In this document: in pieces, positions 6,284-9,631 of the stretch | Layout of the letters: every line of letters begins with the position of its first letter | Numbering within the stretch: position 1 is the first letter of the stretch | NCBI GenBank assembly: GCA_964617665.1 | Contig: CAZUAH010000528.1 | Span: 1 to 9,631, forward strand | Direction: 5' to 3' | DNA length: 9,631 nt | Source: JADHUC01 sp964617665 | GTDB taxonomy: Bacteria; Planctomycetota; Planctomycetia; Pirellulales; Pirellulaceae | The notes under the pieces: generated by a model | What the model was told of the DNA's origin: nothing | Seen by the model: the letters and a program-made list of their open reading frames with translations, nothing else | Databases searched by the model: none | Program-made: the position numbers and the translations under genes

Positions 6284-7738
6284 CTACCTTTCAGGCACGC
6301 CTTGAAGACCTGCCTTGATCTGCTCCAGCTGCGCATCAACTTGGCCGATCTGGTTCTGGGTGTCCCGCAATTTCTCTGTTTCGCCTTGTTCCTCGTAGAG
6401 CGATGACAACTCAGTCCAGGCGCCCCTCTGGATCGCAATCCCTGCCATCCGCACGACGAGCATCATCTCGCTATCGCGATTGAGCAAATCGCCAAGACGG
6501 ACAGCCGTAGAGAAGTACTTCTCTGCTTCGGCCACATCATTGGAGGTGCGGGCTTTCTGCCCGAGCTCCAGCAACTTCCGGAAGATCGCTCGGCAGTGGC
6601 GAAAACGCGTGTTTGTATCGGCAAACACCCGATCTCGATCAGCCGAGACCAGCGACATGTACTGTCGCTCCGTCATCGTGAAGAAGTGATGCTCCTGGCC
6701 AAACTTGAGGTCGTCACTCCAATCGGCTGTCAGCAGAAGTTCGACGGCCTCTTGCGTCTTACTATCAGCCGACAAGGCAATCGCATCCAAGACGATCTTG
6801 GCCTGGGCCGAAGTGTTTTCATTTGCCGAAACGGACGTGTCAGATTCCGCCCCAAGCTGTTCGAGGGTCCGGCTTTCGGCCAGTGTATACCCTTGGGGCA
6901 CTGTCGTACTGAACAGATCCGTGTTTGGCTCAACAATGACTTGGAAATCGCTCAACACCACTTCCCCTTTCTCCCCCTCGTCGCTTTGCAGGGAGATTAC
7001 GACCTCCAACGGATGGCCGGCCTTCGCATCAGCCCATACCGTGATCGTCTGCGTATACTCTTCATCTTTCTGTGTCACTCGAAACCCTTCAGCAGCCTGA
7101 CCGTCGAAGTCTCTCCTGCCAAGCGCCGTCTCGTTTCCGGCCTTGAGGCCCCAGATGTCCTCGATCGATCGCATCGGCAAGAGAAGGAAGCCGAAAACCT
7201 CTAATCCCTTCGCTTCCTTCACGTCGAACCGATATGCGGTCTTTGAACGCTCGAACAGTATTAGAGATTGCCCCGCCTTGTTGTCGATGATACTGGTCAC
7301 CGGGCCGAGGCGAACATCCGACGGGTGCTCCAATCTCATCTTGCCGGGTTCCAGTACCATGCCATTAGCGGGAATGTCAGCGCCATCCTCCGCCTGGATG
7401 CTGATCTCGAACTCATAGCACTTCGACTGCAATTGCTCCAGGACGGCTGCCATGGCGACAGTCGAGCCGCCGCCGGTAAGACAGATGGCAACGGCAACTG
7501 TGATCCCGGCGGCGACGGTGGCCAAGGCGGCTATCTTGCTTGATCGCTTACTCATTATTGATCTCCATGTCTGCCATCTGCGGTGTCCCGCAGCGGCGGT
7601 TGGCGTGTTTCTTGACTCAAAGGACTTCACCTCATGGGGGTATTTCTTTTTCCAGCTAACGGCGTCGAATTGAGCGTCTTCCGAACCAACGGCACATCGG
7701 ATCATTTCATCCAGCCATTTGTCCTTTTCTGGTTTCAT
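6284..7738 (-). CDS. Single-pass membrane protein, candidate sigma partner/anti-sigma factor with LolA-like exported region
   Basis: A 484-residue protein. An N-terminal cytoplasmic part of about 65 residues (EKDKWLDEMIRCAVGSEDAQFD) precedes one membrane helix at about 67-88. The exported part from about 93 to 285 begins AMAAVLEQLQSKCYEFEISIQ and goes on through GMVLEPGKMRLEHP, LILFERSKTAYRFDVKEAK and TITVWADAKAGHPLEVVISL to DLFSTTVPQGYTLAE. That is the pattern of LolA/LppX-like domains often found on planctomycete proteins next to sigma factors. Residues about 305-484 are helical, TPR-like and rich in Glu, Gln and Leu. The start overlaps the sigma gene by ATGA and has GGAGG at 7748-7744, 5 nt upstream, so the start is firm and the two are coupled. 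No zinc-binding anti-sigma motif (HxxxCxxC) is visible, so the anti-sigma role rests on context and topology. Confidence 0.85.
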   Translation of the reverse strand: MKPEKDKWLDEMIRCAVGSEDAQFDAVSWKKKYPHEVKSFESRNTPTAAAGHRRWQTWRSIMSKRSSKIAALATVAAGITVAVAICLTGGGSTVAMAAVLEQLQSKCYEFEISIQAEDGADIPANGMVLEPGKMRLEHPSDVRLGPVTSIIDNKAGQSLILFERSKTAYRFDVKEAKGLEVFGFLLLPMRSIEDIWGLKAGNETALGRRDFDGQAAEGFRVTQKDEEYTQTITVWADAKAGHPLEVVISLQSDEGEKGEVVLSDFQVIVEPNTDLFSTTVPQGYTLAESRTLEQLGAESDTSVSANENTSAQAKIVLDAIALSADSKTQEAVELLLTADWSDDLKFGQEHHFFTMTERQYMSLVSADRDRVFADTNTRFRHCRAIFRKLLELGQKARTSNDVAEAEKYFSTAVRLGDLLNRDSEMMLVVRMAGIAIQRGAWTELSSLYEEQGETEKLRDTQNQIGQVDAQLEQIKAGLQGVPER

Positions 7739-8304
7739 GACATCCTCCGATTCCGCTGTCGTTCGACGTGTCCTTTCACGGACTGCCTGGCGCGCTGGAG
7801 TTTACCGTGGACAGACTGAGGCGTTGTATCGAGCACTTCCGCAATCGCTTGATAACTCAAATCGTTACGATACTTCAGGTACAGTAGCTCACGAGCCTCC
7901 ACCGGCAGGTGTCCGATGGCTTGCCGGACGAGATCGACATCAGGGTCCTCCTCAGACGTTTCTTCCGGCACATCTCTGTTCCCCAGGCTCTCCGCCTTAG
8001 GAATCTGGCGGAGCATACTTCTGGCCTCGTTACGACAAATGGCCGTCAGCCATGCACCAAAACGACTCGGATTCTTCAAGCTATGCAGTTTTCGGCAGGC
8101 CTTCGCGAGAGCTTCTTGCACCGCATCTTCGCAGAGGTGGTCATCACTCAGAACGGCGCGGGTGACCGCCACCATTGCCGGGTAATATCGCTGGCACAGC
8201 ACAAGGAAACTGTCCAAGTCTCCTCGTACCGCAGCCGATACGAGTTCCTCATCTGGCTTGCCTGTCAACCGATTTCCTTTCCCGACGTCCGACGATCTTG
8301 CCAT
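7735..8304 (-). CDS. ECF-type RNA polymerase sigma factor
   Basis: A 189-residue ECF sigma factor of normal length. Sigma-2 is at about residues 31-95: DSFLVLCQRYYPAMVAVTRAV, then CEDAVQEALAKACRKLHSL for core binding, then RFGAWLTAICRNEARSMLR. An acidic linker follows (PEETSEEDPDVD, about 113-124). Sigma-4 is at about 126-178, with GHLPVEARELLYLKYRNDLSYQAIAEVLDTTPQSVHGKLQRARQSVK, a clear helix-turn-helix. The last codons overlap the start of the membrane protein at 7738, and one terminator closes the pair. This is the usual sigma/partner layout, with the partner expected to hold the factor at the membrane until a signal arrives. The ATG at 8304 has only a poor Shine-Dalgarno (GAAG, very close). 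It is clearly a different ECF group from the factor at 1318-2013. Confidence 0.94.
   Translation of the reverse strand: MARSSDVGKGNRLTGKPDEELVSAAVRGDLDSFLVLCQRYYPAMVAVTRAVLSDDHLCEDAVQEALAKACRKLHSLKNPSRFGAWLTAICRNEARSMLRQIPKAESLGNRDVPEETSEEDPDVDLVRQAIGHLPVEARELLYLKYRNDLSYQAIAEVLDTTPQSVHGKLQRARQSVKGHVERQRNRRMS
7744..7748 (-). promoter_or_regulatory. Strong ribosome binding site inside the sigma gene end
   Basis: GGAGG on the minus strand lies 5 nt before the ATG at 7738 and within the last codons of the sigma gene. It supports this start and independent or coupled translation of the membrane partner. Confidence 0.8.
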
Positions 8305-8496
8305 GGCTTCACAATATAGACGAAGCTATGCCGAAAAATGAGCGCAGAAAATCGAGATCGGCCGCTGGCACGGCCAGAATGGCACATCGAATCGATCTCT
8401 TTCTTGTCCAGCGCCGAGTGCTTTCCATGGTTGGGTGATATCCAGTATTGGGGGCAGATCCTGAAGCATCCGCGTCCCTGATCTCAGCCGAAGCTC

Positions 8497-8721
8497 TTAC
8501 ACCGTTGGGCCACACCGACCTCCGCGCGAAATGTCCCGATGATGCTGATCGCACAGCTGTGGGAATGAGGGTGTGCGGACCACTTCGGCCCCGATGCTGA
8601 CTATTTCGGAGTGAGCGAACTGACGCCGTCTGGCCTTGCTCCAATCGCCGTATTCTGCAGTTATTAGTCGCTCGGTCTCGGCAATGCAATTTCCACAACT
8701 GCACGAGGTCACATCGCCCAA
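8497..8721 (-). CDS. Possible small Cys/His-rich protein or gene remnant
   Basis: A 74-codon frame with a TTG start at 8721, or GTG at 8712. There is no ATG and no good Shine-Dalgarno. It reads VTSCSCGNCIAETERLITAE near the N-terminus and PQLCDQHHRDISRGGRCG near the end. CxCxxC and CxxHH could make a zinc site, and the middle (LITAEYGDWSKARRRQFAHSEI) looks protein-like. Immediately upstream, in another frame, a stretch ending LPSHRKLLWAM stops at a TGA overlapping this start, which could mean a frameshifted remnant. The family is not recognised. Chance remains a real alternative. Confidence 0.3.
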   Translation of the reverse strand: MGDVTSCSCGNCIAETERLITAEYGDWSKARRRQFAHSEIVSIGAEVVRTPSFPQLCDQHHRDISRGGRCGPTV

Positions 8722-8879
8722 AGCAGTTTGCGGTGCGAGGGGAGGTAGACCGGTGTCATCAGAAGGACTTCGCGAAATGTGCGATTCTCATAACCTTTGC
8801 TGTTCTCGTTTAGCAGTCAGGATATGACCCTTTGCTTCCAATAGATTTGGCAGAACCCTTCAATTGTCTTTCATCGTTG

Positions 8880-8897
8880 CGTCGACAAAGATCGACG
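8880..8897 (-). terminator. Small hairpin after the 8915-9562 gene
   Basis: CGTCGA and TCGACG arms with a 6-nt loop lie 17 nt past the stop codon of the minus-strand gene. The stem is perfect but has no T-tract, so it is only a weak terminator candidate. Confidence 0.3.
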
Positions 8898-8914
8898 ACC
8901 ACATGCCGGAACGA

Positions 8915-9562
8915 CTATCGCTCAGCTTTCATGAGTTCCGCCAGAATGTCTCGCGAAGTGTATCTCGGTCCCGCCTCGACGTTGGGCAGGTTCCCGTAAG
9001 AACTCCGGATCGTCCTGAGAGCCCGGTGTGGGAAAGCGATCGTGTATTGCTTGGCCAGGTCTAACTTGGCGGAATCCAGGGCAGGATAAAAGACGAGGCC
9101 CTGGCTCCACCCTCTGCCGCCTGTCTTGCCTAGCGCCTTCTCCAAGTCAACCATTTCCTTCCCCGTTACGACGGACAGAGCTACGGCATCGCCAGTGTTG
9201 TTCAAGACCCAGTCAGCGCCCGTGGTCCGCTCGGGGTCCAGGCCCCAGGGGGGCGCTGGGGAGCCGCTCTCCTTCCTAGCCAACACGAAATCTGCTTTGC
9301 ACTTGGCTGTCAGAAGGGCGCGTGTAGCCCTGGCGAAATCGTCCTTCCCGATCCCCTCAAAACGATACGCCAGAATCTTTGGGTCTTGGGGTTTCCATGC
9401 CCATCCACGGTTGAATTGCATGGCGTACCGGAACATCGGCGCCCCGTCGGCCATGCTCCGCACCACCAAGTCCGGGACAGCTCCCATTTCCTCCCGACCG
9501 GCGCGTACGAGGAAGTAGGGCAATGCCCTCGTCCACACGGGGTTTTTGTCGGCACGCCCCAT
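8915..9562 (-). CDS. Conserved-looking protein of unknown function, possibly N-terminally truncated
   Basis: A 215-residue frame from ATG at 9562 that I do not recognise. It has no signal peptide or membrane helix, and mixed helix/strand composition: VWTRALPYFLVRAGREEMG, MFRYAMQFNRGWAWKPQD, KDDFARATRALLTAKCKADFVLA, TTGADWVLNNTGDAVALSVV, GLVFYPALDSAKLDLAKQYTIAFP and a helical end SRDILAELMKAER. The ATG has no Shine-Dalgarno. The same frame stays open 12 more codons upstream (SHKVYIITP before the Met) until TAA at 9601-9599, and that extension looks coding. The true start may therefore be a non-ATG codon, or the gene may have been cut by a nonsense or frameshift change with its head beyond the window. 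It is separated from the sigma operon by about 600 nt, so no functional link is implied. Confidence 0.6.
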   Translation of the reverse strand: MGRADKNPVWTRALPYFLVRAGREEMGAVPDLVVRSMADGAPMFRYAMQFNRGWAWKPQDPKILAYRFEGIGKDDFARATRALLTAKCKADFVLARKESGSPAPPWGLDPERTTGADWVLNNTGDAVALSVVTGKEMVDLEKALGKTGGRGWSQGLVFYPALDSAKLDLAKQYTIAFPHRALRTIRSSYGNLPNVEAGPRYTSRDILAELMKAER

Positions 9563-9631
9563 CGGAGTAATGATGTAGACCTTATGTGAAGCTGCTGATT
9601 ATGTGGAGTTGAGCGGCCTGTTTCGGCGTTT

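Larger units (their letters stand above)
8305..8914. other. 610-nt gene-poor region upstream of the second sigma operon
   Basis: No gene here is well supported. The region should hold the promoter of the sigma/membrane-protein operon, but I see no clear -35/-10 pair. A GCTTC...GAAGC dyad (8306-8310 with 8322-8326) surrounds an AT-rich core just before the sigma ATG. Open frames on both strands are short, Arg/Ser-rich and mostly mutual shadows. The best is the Cys-rich frame at 8497-8721. The region may be partly decayed coding sequence. Confidence 0.5.

Noticed and set aside
6596..7204. Plus-strand open frame (202 codons) inside the membrane partner gene
   Set aside because: It is antisense to a gene with a firm start, membrane helix and terminator, and has no recognisable motif.
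8306..8326. GCTTC...GAAGC dyad with TATATT just before the second sigma gene, as a promoter
   Set aside because: The TATATT would put the transcription start at the ATG itself and no matching -35 is visible. It is noted only as part of the gene-poor region.
8309..8704. Minus-strand open frame (131 codons) in the gene-poor region
   Set aside because: It is Arg/Ser-rich with no family or ribosome binding site, and it overlaps the more protein-like Cys-rich frame.

Overview
The window most likely comes from a member of the Planctomycetota. The evidence is the style of the proteins. There is an ECF sigma factor fused by a TAATG overlap to a membrane Ser/Thr kinase of the 'YMPPDG...ADVYAAG' type. 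There is an 'RRRLQFRLRTILLLV...PLSWL' membrane-anchored LRR protein, and a secreted PEGA protein with 'DLDAGEW / DLATGR' modules. A second ECF factor is coupled to a single-pass membrane protein with a LolA-like exported part. GC content looks moderately high (high fifties percent by eye). I saw no tRNA, rRNA, CRISPR array, transposase or other clear mobile DNA.

Layout. (1) 1-2013, minus strand: an ECF sigma factor (1318-2013) overlaps a one-TM Ser/Thr kinase (158-1318). A possible third reading frame (120-1) runs off the window edge. (2) 2014-6037, plus strand and divergent from the sigma-kinase pair: a small secreted protein (2292-2762), a large PEGA-domain exported protein (3043-4953) and an LRR protein whose C-terminus is a GspG-type pseudopilin domain (5030-6037). 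The first two are each preceded by a copy of the same 71-bp element, which carries a conserved hairpin. (3) 6284-8304, minus strand: a second ECF sigma factor (7735-8304) overlaps by ATGA a membrane protein that is probably its partner or anti-sigma factor (6284-7738). The operon ends in a good intrinsic terminator (6209-6259). (4) 8305-8914: gene-poor, with at most a small Cys-rich reading frame. (5) 8915-9562, minus strand: an unrecognised protein that may lack its true N-terminus.

How they may work together (inference). This looks like a cell-envelope signalling neighbourhood. The kinase carries a PEGA-like extracytoplasmic tail and its divergent neighbour is a PEGA-domain exported protein. 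The duplicated 71-bp element upstream of the two exported proteins could be the promoter or operator through which the adjacent sigma factor controls them. The second sigma/membrane-protein pair is a separate signalling unit that converges on the same cluster.
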